From Saccoglossus kowalevskii (Eukaryota > Hemichordata > Enteropneusta > Harrimaniidae), in assembly GCF_000003605.2 (NCBI RefSeq), contig NW_003157227.1, positions 106,878 to 139,851 of the forward strand: DNA of 32,974 nucleotides, in the 5' to 3' direction. The notes under the pieces were generated by a model. The model worked only from the letters and a program-made list of their open reading frames with translations, made no database searches and had not been told where the DNA came from. The first letter of the stretch is position 1. Each line of letters begins with the position of its first letter. This document shows positions 23,841-32,974 of the stretch, in pieces. A program made the translations under genes and the position numbers.

Positions 23841-26800
23841 CTGCAAGATATATAAGACTGGTTTAATAACTGACATACATGAAATGATGCAATAGACAAT
23901 AATCTTTATGAAAAAAAAATTCAATTAGTGCATTACTACCTATTTGTCAACTTTCAAATTGGCAAATAAATATGAAATATTTTGACATCATGAAGATTTC
24001 GGCTTACAACTCTTCCAAGGGGGATTTGGATTATAACACGAACTAAATCTAAGCCAATAAACTTTGTACTTAGTACTGAGCTACAACAGCAATTATTCTG
24101 TTGGAGTCCAGAGAGCCAACATGCGTTTACAAAGAAAAAATGTGAATACTCGATGGATTATTTACATTAATAGAGTCCAAAAAAGTACACCGAATGAACC
24201 AAAAATCATTCGTTACGGACATGCCTATGCAGGTTTGCCAGTACTATTTTAACACATTATCTACTCTATTGACATTGGCTGTTTGTTATAAAGTTTTAAT
24301 TAAGTAGTTTTTTAGGTGATTTGGAAGGTATCGAATAAGTTACTGGCAGTAAATAGTGCAAGTTGTGCCCAGGTCAAAACTCATATAGAGATTTCCATCA
24401 GAAGAATGCATTTAATTGTGGAAAAATCAATGTTTATCAACACAATTGTCGCACATAGACGGCGTGACACAACGACCACCGCCCTTTAAATGATTTCAAT
24501 TCACCTTACCTGGCAGCCACCAAAGTTTTTAGTACTCGGCATAAAACTACCAGTATATCCTGGCTCAACTAATTTATCCACAACTTGGGCTACTGTAAAT
24601 GTCATACCATCATCTTTACTGAAGGCTTGTACACGTGGCATCTCAACACCTAATGTACGACAGTTTATGCATATTACACCATCATCAAGCTCTGTTACCT
24701 GTATACATAATATATAAATAAGTAAAGTCTCATAGATGAATTAAGCTCACTTAATAGCTAGACATTGTATATTCAGCACGATAGGGCATTTCTCTATACA
24801 CAAAATATAAAGTCACTGTAACAATAGTTTTTTATATTTTCTAAATTCATTTTGTTAAATGTAAATAAAACATTGATGTACATATATACGTGTTGGTTGT
24901 TTTAAGTGAATTTCAATTAAATGTTTGACCAAGTTAGAAATGTCATACTGTCTCTACTGTTGTAAATTTCCTGCCTTATTTTATACTTGGCTGAATCTTT
25001 TAACACACTCAACAAAGGATTGACAACTGTCATTTTCAGGATTTACCTTTTCTAACACCAAAGTCAACTGTTTAGTATTTTTTTTTTAGCAACTGGAAAG
25101 AGTTAAATTGTAGACTGCAAGCCTACTATAAAAATATAGAAATTTTGTAATCTACTGTATTAATTTATAGAGATTCTTCCTTGCAACGCTGATTGCATTA
25201 ATCAAGTAAGCACATTTTTTTGTATTTTAAATTGTATATTGTGTAGTCATGTACATATTTGTTAAGCGTTTTATTGATAAAGCCCAACCATTTGGGCCTA
25301 GATCATTAGTAGTGATTGTTAGATTGATCTGTTCCATATAATAAAATATAAGTGCACAGAAGTGCATGTAAACCAAAATGGATCAAACACACATGCACAT
25401 ATTTGCTTAATCAATTCAATTGGATTGAGATCAGTTTAAGAGCTGAATGAAAAATTCCATAAATTGTAAAATCTTTCTCATCAAAAACAATTATCTCTAA
25501 TAAAGGTATGCAAACAACAATTTTATTTATTTTAATATACAGGATTATTAAAATATGATGTATTTTTGAGAAACACCTGTTATTCACATATATACACAGT
25601 ATATATAGCTTAAAGTAATATGGCAGGGGTGTGAATTAATAATCTAAATAAATGCTATGTTTAGGAACCATGATGTACACATGTAGCATATGCACTTGTT
25701 CTGGAAATTTGATTGTAATAAAGCAAATACTGCACTTTAAAAATACAGTATAATCAGATGCTATGTATGTACATTCAGGGCACAATATGGTTAATGTAAT
25801 ATCAGATCATATTTTTCTAGTCTTAAAATATTAATAATTGCAAAACATATGGTGCCTTCACTTAGTCTGAAGAGCTGTTCCAGGAGTTTATGTCACTCCC
25901 TTTCCTTTATTGGGGTTAAATTTGATAATTTCAAAAATGTCATTGACAACAACATTTAAAAGGTTTATGGACAATATTATTAGGATTGCATTTGAATGTT
26001 GCATTTTGTTTATGGCATCCAACTTTATGTAGAGTTTGTTGTCCAAATATGGTATACCCCAGGTTTACACAGAACGATGCTGTAAAATATGTTAGGTATG
26101 ATATAAACAGTAACTTTTGATATAAAACTTTGAATGTTACTATTACTGTAAAATACTTTATTTTCGTTCAGGTTTTATTTTTAATGAAGGGATGATTCAG
26201 TGAAAATAAAATCCAGGGAATATACCTTTTTTTCCTATATTTTACATTCAACTCTTCAAACAACAGTGAATATAAATCCCATACAAAAGACCCAAAGTTT
26301 TTTTTCTTGAAAATTATTAAGTATTTTACAGTATGGAAAATCAACAACTCAAGTATATTAAAATAAGTTTCTGAATTATGATTTTGTACACACTAGATAC
26401 ACAATTATACAGAATTAAACATCAAATTAGCATATTTGATAAAAAGAATACCATATTTAAAACAAAAACAAAATTAGCACAATTGAACATCAAATTAGCA
26501 AAAAATTAGCAAAAAATTAGATTAATAAACAGTCAAAAAAAAATATGAAGAAAATCACAATTACATCACATTTGCATATATAATCACAACATTTGCATAA
26601 CAGAAATAGTTTACAGATTGAACTTCACATTTGTGCGACAAGACACCACATTTGCATAAACATCCATTTGACAGTTTTACCTGTGATTCATTACATAGTA
26701 AATATCGTCCCAGTTTATCAATCACATGATCAATCGTACCCCCAATGCACCATGTGACACCACCGTCATCGCTAAATAGCACTGTTGAGTAGCATGAACA

Positions 26801-29800
26801 GCCATTCATCCAATGAAAATGTGTCCACAACCAGGCCTTCAATTCCCCTAGAAGTCCTAAATGGGAGTTGGCATTAGGGATATTTATAAGTTTGCTAGCA
26901 TGCAGTTATCAGGATGTTTAGGGAATCAGAAAGCAGGATACATGTATGTAACATTTTGAGCGTGTGTGCAGTGACGACTTTTTGACAAGAATCAGTAGTG
27001 TACATCCAAAGCTGAATCAACAGAATTGATCATTGCTCAGGTTATGAAATATACATTTATGTCTCAATCCCATAGATTGCACCACATGCTCATGGGTAAT
27101 TAACTCTGCCTCTGTCCACTAAGTAAATGAATGCTTATTATGCTCGCTTACTCAAACTGTGATTGACATGCATTTTGCATACATTAGCCGCCATTTTAAA
27201 CTCACAATTTGTACTCGTCAAAGCACGTTTTGTTGGAAAAACAACATTTATTCATCAAAAGCCCAACCAGATGAGTGTAATCGCTAGCGTACATATTCAT
27301 GCCCCCTGTAGAAATGTATTTGGAATCACAGCTTGTTCTCTAAACATCGTAAATGGCACATTTCCCGGAGCCCCCGCCACGATATGAGAGGCTTGGTTCG
27401 GATTAGCATACTAATTTCGGTGGCCATCTTGCCCCTATTTATAATATTGGTTCCCCTTTAAAGGTGACGTCATTACAGCATATCTCGAGTTGATATTAAA
27501 GTGACATTAGACTTGCTCATGATGGTCATCAAAAATGTAAATTAATATTGTCACAATGGGCCTATAGTAAAAGTCAAAGATGTGCTATGCTATAGCAATT
27601 ATTATAATAATACTTTTTTTCAAAAAACTAGGTCGAAAGGCAGTGGTCATCATGTTATGTTCCAAAATTGCATTGCATGGTGACCATTATTCTTTAAAGC
27701 GCTTGTGTAAAACAGGTGAATGTAATGTAATTCACAATGATGTTGTTTCACTGTACAGTTGTTCATGTAAATGTAATTTGAATTGGATATGTTATATGCA
27801 AGTATATTGGTCATGCTGTAAATGTAACATTAATTGGTCATGTCATGTAAATGTAAGACAATACATGATTCAAAGCTGTAATTACAACATAGTAAAGCTG
27901 AAAAACAAAACTATTAACATGCAATTTGACTGTCACCCTTCACCTTACAAGAAAAAAAAAACATGCAGTTAATCAAGAATTCACCTTAGAGGGCGCTATA
28001 ACTCTAGTGACATGCTGGAAACAGGAGCTACCTAGGAAAGGTTGAATCAAGCAAAAACATTCCTTTCTTTTTAAACTGGAATTGAAGTGGATGTGGATAC
28101 TTTTTCATTCATACTATAATTACTGAATTTTTAAATACTGATTCTCGACAGTTGTTTTCACAATCCACTTAAAAATAATTCTAAGGCATGATGATTTTTT
28201 TCGTTAAATTTGGATGCTAAAGTTCATCTGATTAAAATGGCCCAGAGAGTGCGATAAATACTGAATTGTCACAAATTTGGATATTCCCTTTTTATTGATT
28301 TGTTGTCATGAGCTTAAATCTAACCTGTCATTTGGCGTAACACAACTGTAGTGTATTTTCTGTTAACATATACATTAAGGCATAACACTTTACTAGCTCA
28401 AAGTTAATTAACATTAAAATCTACAGAATTTTCTAAAATCAAACATAATTGGATTTATTATAAGAATTTACTTTTAGTGTGTAAGAATAATTAAATTACA
28501 CTTTTTTATGTACATACCACATATAATATTATGTATCTCAGTTTTTAGTTAAAATTTCAATTTCTAAGAGACAGAATTTTAAATTTTGACTTTTCAGAAG
28601 AGTTGAGAGTTGAGTTTTTCAGTTTGTACATGTGTAGGGGTAAATTTAAAAAAAAATATTTTTTTCTTGTACACTTATTGATTTAGGCTGAGATTTAAAT
28701 TTTCTGAACACCGAATTTTCATTTTCATTTGATTTATATGCTTGCCCTTGATTATTGTGGGCAACAAGATGGCTGTTTTTGATTCAGTTAGCTGACAAAT
28801 ATTATTTACATTATTACAATTTGGTCAGGTCGTTAATACATTTTATCACTAACTATCAATTATTTTATTCCAAAAATTAACTGACTGACCTGCGACTCGT
28901 TAGCATGAATTGTTTTTCCTGTTTCCAGTTCACCCGCATTGGCCGTGGGAACACTGCCCCCAACATGCCATGAGGAGCCCCCATCATCACTATAGAACAC
29001 ATTGGAAGTACCCACAGCACCATAGAGAACGTCAAAGAATTCCAAAACTGCTGTTTTTATTTGCGGCCAAATTCCTGTGAATCAAACATTTTTATATTAA
29101 TAGTGGTTTTAAAAAATTTAACAAAATTAACAAGAGTTTATCTGTTCAGATATATTTGGACAAAACTGGATACACTTTCCTATTAACAGGACTACCTAGC
29201 TTACATGTTAATGATATGCAAATTTATAGGCCCCCCTAACTGTGATAGAATAAATAGATATTGATACATACCAGGTTCAACTGGGTCTTTTACATAATAA
29301 TTTCCGGGAACTATAAGGCGACCAGAGGACAACTGGATACCGTGACCTGGGCCTGAGTGAGGAAAAATCATGAATCTGAATAAACTTATTGCTCTTGATG
29401 ATTCAACAATTTACAGTTGACAATTTAAAAAGATTACATTTTATCAGAAATCAATTATGAATATTTTTCAAAAATTTCACAACAAAATCACTGTCTGTCA
29501 ACTGTTTGCTGTATACCATTTGAATAATTTATATAAAGGTTTGTTATACGTTTGGTCAGCATAAAAGGACAAGATGGTTATATGCTAATTAGTCAATTTA
29601 AATACAAGTTTACTAAATGCTGATTGGTTGGTATAAACACAAAAAGGTATATGCTAATTAGTCAATTTGAACACAAGTTTACTATGCTGATTGTCAATCT
29701 GAAAAAAATGGCATATGCTAATTAGTCAATTTGAATACAAGTTTACGAAATGCTGATTTGTGGATCTAAACACAAAATGGTATATGCTAATTAGTCAATT

Positions 29801-32599
29801 TATATACAAGTTTACTAAGTGCTGATTGGTCGGTCCAAGCACAAAATGATATATGCTAATTAGTCAATTTGAACACAAGTTTACGAAATGCTGATTTGTG
29901 GATCTAAACACAAAATGGTATATGCTAATTAGTCAATTTGAACACAAGTTTACTAAATGCTGATTGGTTGGTCTAAACACAAAATGGCATATGCTAACTA
30001 GTCAATTCGAACACAAGTTTATTAAATGCTGATTGGTCGGTCTAAACACAAAATGGTATATGCTAATTAGTCAATTCAAACACAAGTTTACTAAATGCTG
30101 ATTGGTTGGTTTAAACACAAAATGGTATATGCTAATTAGTCAATTTGAATACAAGTTCACTAAATGCTGATTGGTCGGTCTAAACACAAAATGATATATG
30201 CTTATTAGTCAATTTGAACACAAGTTTACTAAATGCTGATTTGTGGATCTAGACACAAAGTGGTATATGCTAATTAGTCAATTCGAACACAAGTTTATTA
30301 AATGCTGATTGGTCGGTCTAAACACAAAGTGGTATATGCTAATTAGTCAATTCGAACACAGGTTTACTAAATGCTGATTGGTTGGTTTAAACACAAAATG
30401 ATATATGCTAATTAGTCAATTTTAACACAAGTTTACTAATTGCTGATTGGTTGGTTTAAACACAAAATGGTATATGTTAATTAGTCAATTTGAATACAAG
30501 TTTCCTAAATGCTGATTGGTCGGTCTAAATACAAAATGTTATATGGTAATTAGTCAATTTGAATACAAGTTTCCTAAATGCTGATTGGTCGGTCTAAATA
30601 CAAAATGTTTTATGGTAATTAGTCAATTTGAATACAAGTTTCCTAAATGCTGATTGGTCGGTCTAAATACAAAATGTTATATGGTAATTAGTCAATTTGA
30701 ATTCAAGTTTACATAAAGCTAATTGGTCAGACTTACAAGAATGATTTATGCTAATTGATCAACACATGGCAAATTATGAAAAAAACACATTAAAATATGC
30801 AAATGATGAAGTGAACAATTATGTTATTGGTTATTGGGAAAACTTCTAATTATAGCATGACTATCAAGCAGAATACACTCAGATTATTGAACAGCATCCT
30901 CACCAGGTGAAAATATAGTCCATGCAGGCTCAACTTTTCCTAATGTTGTATCCGTGATATCTTGTGGATCACTCCACGTTATACCATTGTCTGTACTTTT
31001 CATGACAAATACTGTCTGATTGAAAACACCTTCTTTCAAAAGATCCGTCTCTGTGACATTGGATGGGAACGTATTGAAGACAACCACTACAGCCTTGTTT
31101 ACATTGTCCACTATGGGAACAGGATTCATTGTTCTGAGAATGGAAAAACACAAATGCTTTCCCCATTATATAATTATTGATATAGTGATTCAATTAATTC
31201 AAATCAAATTATAAAATAATATTACAAGGAATCATGGGATAGATATGTATATCATAGACAGAAAATGCTGGAATGATGATCCAGTTTTATAGAAGCACCA
31301 TGCTGATACAGGGATAACATGACCCCGGGGGGGGGGGGCTGATTGTTGCTAGAATCTTGCCATGCTAGACACACATACTCCAACAATGACTACTGTATTA
31401 TTCTTTTCTGCATTCTTGTCTTCATACATGTACTTTGATATTTCACGAATTTTTATGTTTTTCAACTGTGCCTTCACTATACTATCTCCTATCCTAGTAA
31501 TTCCTCTCCCAATCTGAGACCCCATCTCTCATCCAAATCAACCCTGTTTTCAATTGTTATGCATTTTAGTTTGATTTCAGGTTTTGCTATGTTTTTTAAA
31601 GTGCTTTTAAAAGCCATTGAAATGTTGAATGTTCAGCTTTTATTCCATTTAATGTTATGTATTAGAACTGTAGAGTACAGTGAGGGCATAACACGACTTC
31701 TAAACTGGCAGTTATAAGTCTGCTTAAGGCTATAGGTTAATGTTAACATATGATTGGACTAATATACTGCATATTAATTTGTGTTTTGTAAAGGGTGGTG
31801 CTTTGAAAGACCCCGAGGAGTCAAACTCAGTATTTCGTTAATTCAAGATGAAAACTCTCCTTCAGACTTACCAGTGAGCACACACAAATCTCACACATGC
31901 ATGGTAAGACTGCCTGGCCTTTAGCCAGCCACCTGTCTATCAGTCATTTCTTTAGACAAAACCTGTCAAATTTTTATTGAAAATGACCAGTATATTACAA
32001 AAATAATCGTAAATACTGTAAAATACTTTATTTTCACTTGGAATTAATTTTCACTATTTTTGCTGAAGAAATGATGAAGTGAGAATTAAATCCAGCGAAT
32101 ATACTAGTACCTTTTTTCTTGTATTTTATATTCAACTTGTCAAAAATCAGTGAAAATAAATTCTATACAACACGCCCAAAAAGTTATTTCAGCGAAAATT
32201 AATTCCAGCTAAAACAAAGTATTTTACAGTATCCAACAAAAAATCACTTGTAAGTCTGTGGTTACATTTCGATAAAGTTTTTAAGACAGGCACATTCTAT
32301 TTCCTGGTGACCGCACTATCCTGTAATGCTAAACTAGTGAAGAGCAATGCTCTTTTATTTTTCGTTCAAATAAATAATAAATGTTTATATTGTAAAATTA
32401 TACTAACGTATATAATATGTGAACTAACCTTTCACCACGCATACTGGCGATTACTTGGATGCCCTCCCATTCCACCTGTTTCTCTAGTAGAATACCTCTT
32501 CTTAGGACAAGGTCCATTTCACCATAGTCCCGGAATGAAGTCCTCCGAGCTTCACAAAATGCCAGGAACACACCTTTATTATACACAATTGCAGGAATT
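23505..32599 (-). CDS. Sialidase (exo-alpha-sialidase, NEU2/3/4-like), 5'-partial, seven exons including two alternatives
   Basis: Joined minus-strand exons are 32599-32429, 31133-30904, 29352-29272, one of 29074-28890 or 26856-26681, 24698-24510 and 23840-23505. Every internal junction is GT-AG and keeps frame. The product would remove terminal sialic acids from glycoconjugates by the GH33-type six-bladed propeller mechanism. Visible hallmarks in order are the RIP of the (F/Y)RIP motif, AFCEAR, a DYGEMDLVLRRG block, RTMNP, the Asp-box STDNGITW, a second Asp-box (SDDGG) in each alternative exon, NESQ|VTEL, INCRT, GCQ|GS, PSAYSDL and ACLYECGT. From knowledge of human NEU2, these supply the arginine triad, the acidic Glu and Asp, the catalytic Glu and the nucleophile Tyr. 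About 400 residues are present. What is missing is the N-terminus just before RIP; no exon for it is found in 32600-32974. No signal peptide or promoter is in the window. The poly(A) signal was not located with confidence. Confidence 0.95.
24510..24698 (-). CDS. Sialidase exon A6: VTELDDG / INCRT
   Basis: This 189-bp exon of exactly 63 codons is in phase 0 at both ends, with acceptor TGTATACAG and donor TGCCAG|GTAAGG. It starts VTELDDGVICINCRTLG, continuing the NESQ of whichever alternative exon precedes it. It then gives a degenerate Asp-box, SKDDGMTF with Phe in place of Trp, and ends STKNFGGCQ. The Arg in INCRT aligns with the second Arg of the triad (LNARS in human NEU2). The GCQ end continues into GS in the last exon, the family's GCQGS block. 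Confidence 0.94.
26144..26333. mobile_element. Palindromic MITE, copy 1, in sialidase intron
   Basis: This 190-bp element has perfect 15-bp terminal inverted repeats (TACTGTAAAATACTT / AAGTATTTTACAGTA). It shares its layout and sequence with the element at 32014-32231: the same ends, an inner TTTATTTTC, and middle parts related to AAATCCAGSGAATATAC. It has no coding capacity. The TA at each end fits a TA-target element such as Tc1/mariner, but the duplication cannot be separated from the TIR itself. It lies in the intron between exons A5 and A6. Confidence 0.8.
26570..26657. promoter_or_regulatory. Three perfect octamer motifs next to alternative exon A5
   Basis: ATTTGCAT, the inverse of the POU/Oct octamer ATGCAAAT, occurs at 26570-26577, 26591-26598 and 26650-26657, each within a longer shared context (CACATTTGCATA or ACATTTGCATAA). 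In gene orientation these lie in the intron 24 to 111 nt downstream of the A5 donor, where splicing elements are often found. They may be a small local repeat in AT-rich DNA, an enhancer, or RNA splicing elements; the sequence does not decide. Confidence 0.35.
26681..26856 (-). CDS. Sialidase alternative exon A5 (Asp-box plus catalytic Glu, version 2)
   Basis: This 176-bp exon follows the acceptor AACTCCCATTTAG and precedes the donor TCACAG|GTAAAAC. Two bases (GA) complete the Gly from A3, then 58 codons: LLGELKAWLW, YSTVLFSDDGGVTWCIGG, then a diverged linker and LLCNESQ. It shares Gly, SDDGG, Trp, GG and NESQ with A4 but differs at most other positions, with more Cys and Trp and four residues fewer in the stretch between the Asp-box block and NESQ. 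It contains no in-frame stop when joined to A3. Joined after A4 it would read GAC TTC TAG, an immediate stop. Its pyrimidine tract is weaker than that of A4. It could be a dying duplicate, but the intact frame, both splice sites and all key residues argue that it is used. Confidence 0.9.
26857..28889 (-). other. Intron between alternative exons A4 and A5 (2033 bp)
   Basis: No third copy of the SDDGG / NESQ exon is seen here. A GC-richer patch (about 27160-27440) and a run of TAAATGTAA-type degenerate units (about 27715-27860) are probably repeat remnants. A 130-codon open frame over 27580-27972 is a by-product of the latter and is not called as a gene. A TAGAGGGCGCT motif sits at 27987-27997. 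Confidence 0.6.
28890..29074 (-). CDS. Sialidase alternative exon A4 (Asp-box plus catalytic Glu, version 1)
   Basis: This 185-bp exon follows the acceptor TTTGATTCACAG and precedes the donor TCGCAG|GTCAGTC. Two bases (GA) complete the Gly begun in A3, followed by 61 codons: IWPQIKTAVLEFF, SNVFYSDDGGSSWHVGG, then a linker and HANESQ. The Asp-box SDDGGSSW and NESQ align with SHDHGRTW and LECQ of human NEU2; the Glu in that motif is the family's catalytic glutamate partner of the nucleophile Tyr. The exon ends in phase 0. It is homologous to exon A5, with identical start and end phases, and the two are interpreted as mutually exclusive. It lies only 197 bp from exon A3. Confidence 0.93.
29272..29352 (-). 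CDS. Sialidase exon A3: PGHGIQL / VPGNYY microexon
   Basis: This 81-bp exon is too short to stand out as an open frame; it was found by homology and splice sites (acceptor CCTCACTCAG, donor CCTG|GTATG). It encodes GPGHGIQL, then GRLIVPGNYYVKDPVEP, ending one base into a Gly codon. Human NEU2 has GPGHCLQL and VVPAYAY at the same place; the tyrosines there line the substrate pocket. Because it ends in phase 1 it can join either alternative exon A4 or A5 through the same G|GA Gly codon. It cannot join exon A6 directly: that would read into a TGA four codons after the split codon. Confidence 0.93.
29582..30750. repeat. 69-bp minisatellite, about 17 copies, intronic
   Basis: The anchor ATGCTAATTAGTCAATT or a close variant begins at 29582, 29651, 29715, 29784, 29853, 29922, 29991, 30060, 30129, 30198, 30267, 30336, 30405, 30474, 30543, 30612 and 30681. 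The period is 69 bp except for one 64-bp step with compensating 69 afterwards. A degenerate copy follows at 30748 and a decayed partial copy precedes 29582. Each unit carries TAATTAG, ACAAGTTTACTAAATG, CTGATTGG (the inverse of a CCAAT box) and ACACAAAATGG. The array fills most of the intron between exons A2 and A3. Confidence 0.97.
30904..31133 (-). CDS. Sialidase exon A2: RTMNP motif and first Asp-box
   Basis: This 230-bp exon follows the acceptor TTCCATTCTCAG. Its first base completes the Arg started in exon A1, giving the family block RTMNPVPIVD, which matches RTMNP or RSMNP in vertebrate NEU2/NEU3. Then come a hydrophobic beta-strand (KAVVVVFNTF), a possible N-glycosylation site (NVT) and the clear Asp-box STDNGITWSDPQDIT. 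It ends TIFSPG, with the donor CCTG|GTGAGG splitting the Gly codon in phase 1. Overlapping open frames on both strands here are shadows of this exon. Confidence 0.95.
31327..31338. repeat. G12 homopolymer preceded by CCCC
   Basis: Twelve consecutive G follow four C at 31323-31326, inside the sialidase intron between A1 and A2. Length is likely to be polymorphic or error-prone. Confidence 0.9.
32014..32231. mobile_element. Palindromic MITE, copy 2, in sialidase intron
   Basis: This 218-bp element starts TACTGTAAAATACTTTA and ends AAAGTATTTTACAGTA, the same termini and orientation as the copy at 26144-26333. The right half contains GCGAAAATTAATTCCAGC, a self-complementary counterpart of the left half, so the whole element can fold into a long hairpin. 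It lies in the intron between exons A1 and A2. No coding capacity. Confidence 0.8.
32429..32599 (-). CDS. Sialidase exon A1: RIP motif and first acidic residues
   Basis: This 171-bp exon starts after the acceptor CTTGCAG and ends before GTTAG. Its first base completes the Arg codon of the (F/Y)RIP motif, so the intron splits that Arg. It then reads IPAIVYN, FLAFCEAR, FRDYGEMDLVLRRG and ends in MRGE plus two bases (AG) of the next Arg. In the NEU family this segment provides the first triad Arg, a Glu (in AFxExR) and the acid/base Asp, here the D of FRDYG. The VLRRG block is nearly invariant between this protein and human NEU2. The upstream exon, ending in AG or CG, lies outside the window. 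Confidence 0.93.
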
Positions 32600-32974
32600 C
32601 TGCAAGGCAAGTACAAGATTCAAAGATAAAAAAAAAATTCTGCAAGTATATATATGTAAGTATAGATGCTTTCTATTATTGTGATACTTTAAAAAATCTA
32701 TGAATAATAGAATTGGTTTGGTAAGTGTTACAGTCTGTGCATGCAAGTTTCCATGGTAATATAATGAAGTCATGGATACAGCCAATCACTGCGGACATCT
32801 ATATGTATTTAAGTAGCAATTCACCAGGACACTCTGGATGGCTGGCTGATATACAACACTGAGCCATACGAAAATGGCACACTAATTCACAGTATATAAA
32901 TAAGCTTGGACATTTGCTTTTGTTTTTATGTTTTTTTTTGTTAACTTTGGACCAAATAAACATGATTTTACATT
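32600..32974 (-). other. Upstream intron of the sialidase (partial)
   Basis: This is AT-rich sequence with no coding block. The exon that precedes A1 must end in AG or CG followed by GT, to complete the Arg of RIP. No AC-CT or AC-CG pattern flanked by family-like residues is present on the plus strand here, so that exon lies beyond the window. Confidence 0.6.

Noticed and set aside
24064-24252. 62-codon ORF in the A6-A7 intron
   Set aside because: Opposite strand, no motif, no splice sites needed by the sialidase.
27580-27972. 130-codon plus-strand ORF in the sialidase intron
   Set aside because: Cys/Asn/Ile-rich low-complexity product of degenerate TGTAAATGTAA units, in an intron and on the opposite strand, with no family features.
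30962-31214. Plus-strand and alternate minus-strand ORFs over 30962-31214
   Set aside because: Shadows of sialidase exon A2, which has clear family motifs in its own frame.
32307-32684. 125-codon plus-strand ORF over exon A1
   Set aside because: Antisense shadow of the conserved sialidase exon; its composition reflects the complement of the RIP/AFCEAR block.

Overview
The window reads as AT-rich nuclear DNA from an animal, most likely a marine invertebrate. One multi-exon gene has GT-AG introns and protein segments that match animal sialidases (NEU2/NEU3/NEU4 group). Intergenic space is long and full of decayed repeats, and no bacterial-style gene packing is seen. I cannot name the species; sialidase genes of this group are kept in deuterostomes and many lophotrochozoans, and are generally missing from the best-known insects and nematodes.

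Layout. 1-2145: non-coding, with a 112-nt GC-richer hairpin (452-563) and a tract resembling the end of an LTR (about 1172-2145). 2146-7428: no gene, AT-rich, with faint diverged internal duplications. 7429-11390: a probable 4-kb fold-back DNA element. Its two arms are inverted copies of each other and contain tandem units of about 101-114 bp; its interior holds only coding-like scraps. 11391-12476: an interspersed repeat with degenerate 157-bp subunits that ends in (CGCA)14. 13346-14073: a wrecked class-A-like GPCR (TM1, TM2, TM7 and C-tail, at least three frameshifts, TM3-TM6 deleted). 14074-20890: no convincing gene. 20891-21440: a coding-like stretch on the minus strand, broken by stops and frameshifts. 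23505-32599: the sialidase gene on the minus strand, whose 5' end lies beyond the right edge of the window.

The sialidase is the only gene that appears functional. Seven exons are resolved at base level: 32599-32429, 31133-30904, 29352-29272, then EITHER 29074-28890 OR 26856-26681, then 24698-24510 and 23840-23505 (stop). The two middle exons are diverged duplicates. Both start with the last two bases of a split Gly codon and both end exactly after an NESQ motif that carries the presumed catalytic glutamate. Using both exons, or neither, gives an immediate stop codon, so the gene appears built for mutually exclusive splicing around its active site. This is the most interesting observation in the window.

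The gene's introns also carry a 69-bp minisatellite with 17 nearly perfectly phased copies (29582-30750), two copies of a palindromic MITE (26144-26333 and 32014-32231), and three octamer-like motifs just downstream of one alternative exon. No rRNA, tRNA or CRISPR was recognised.
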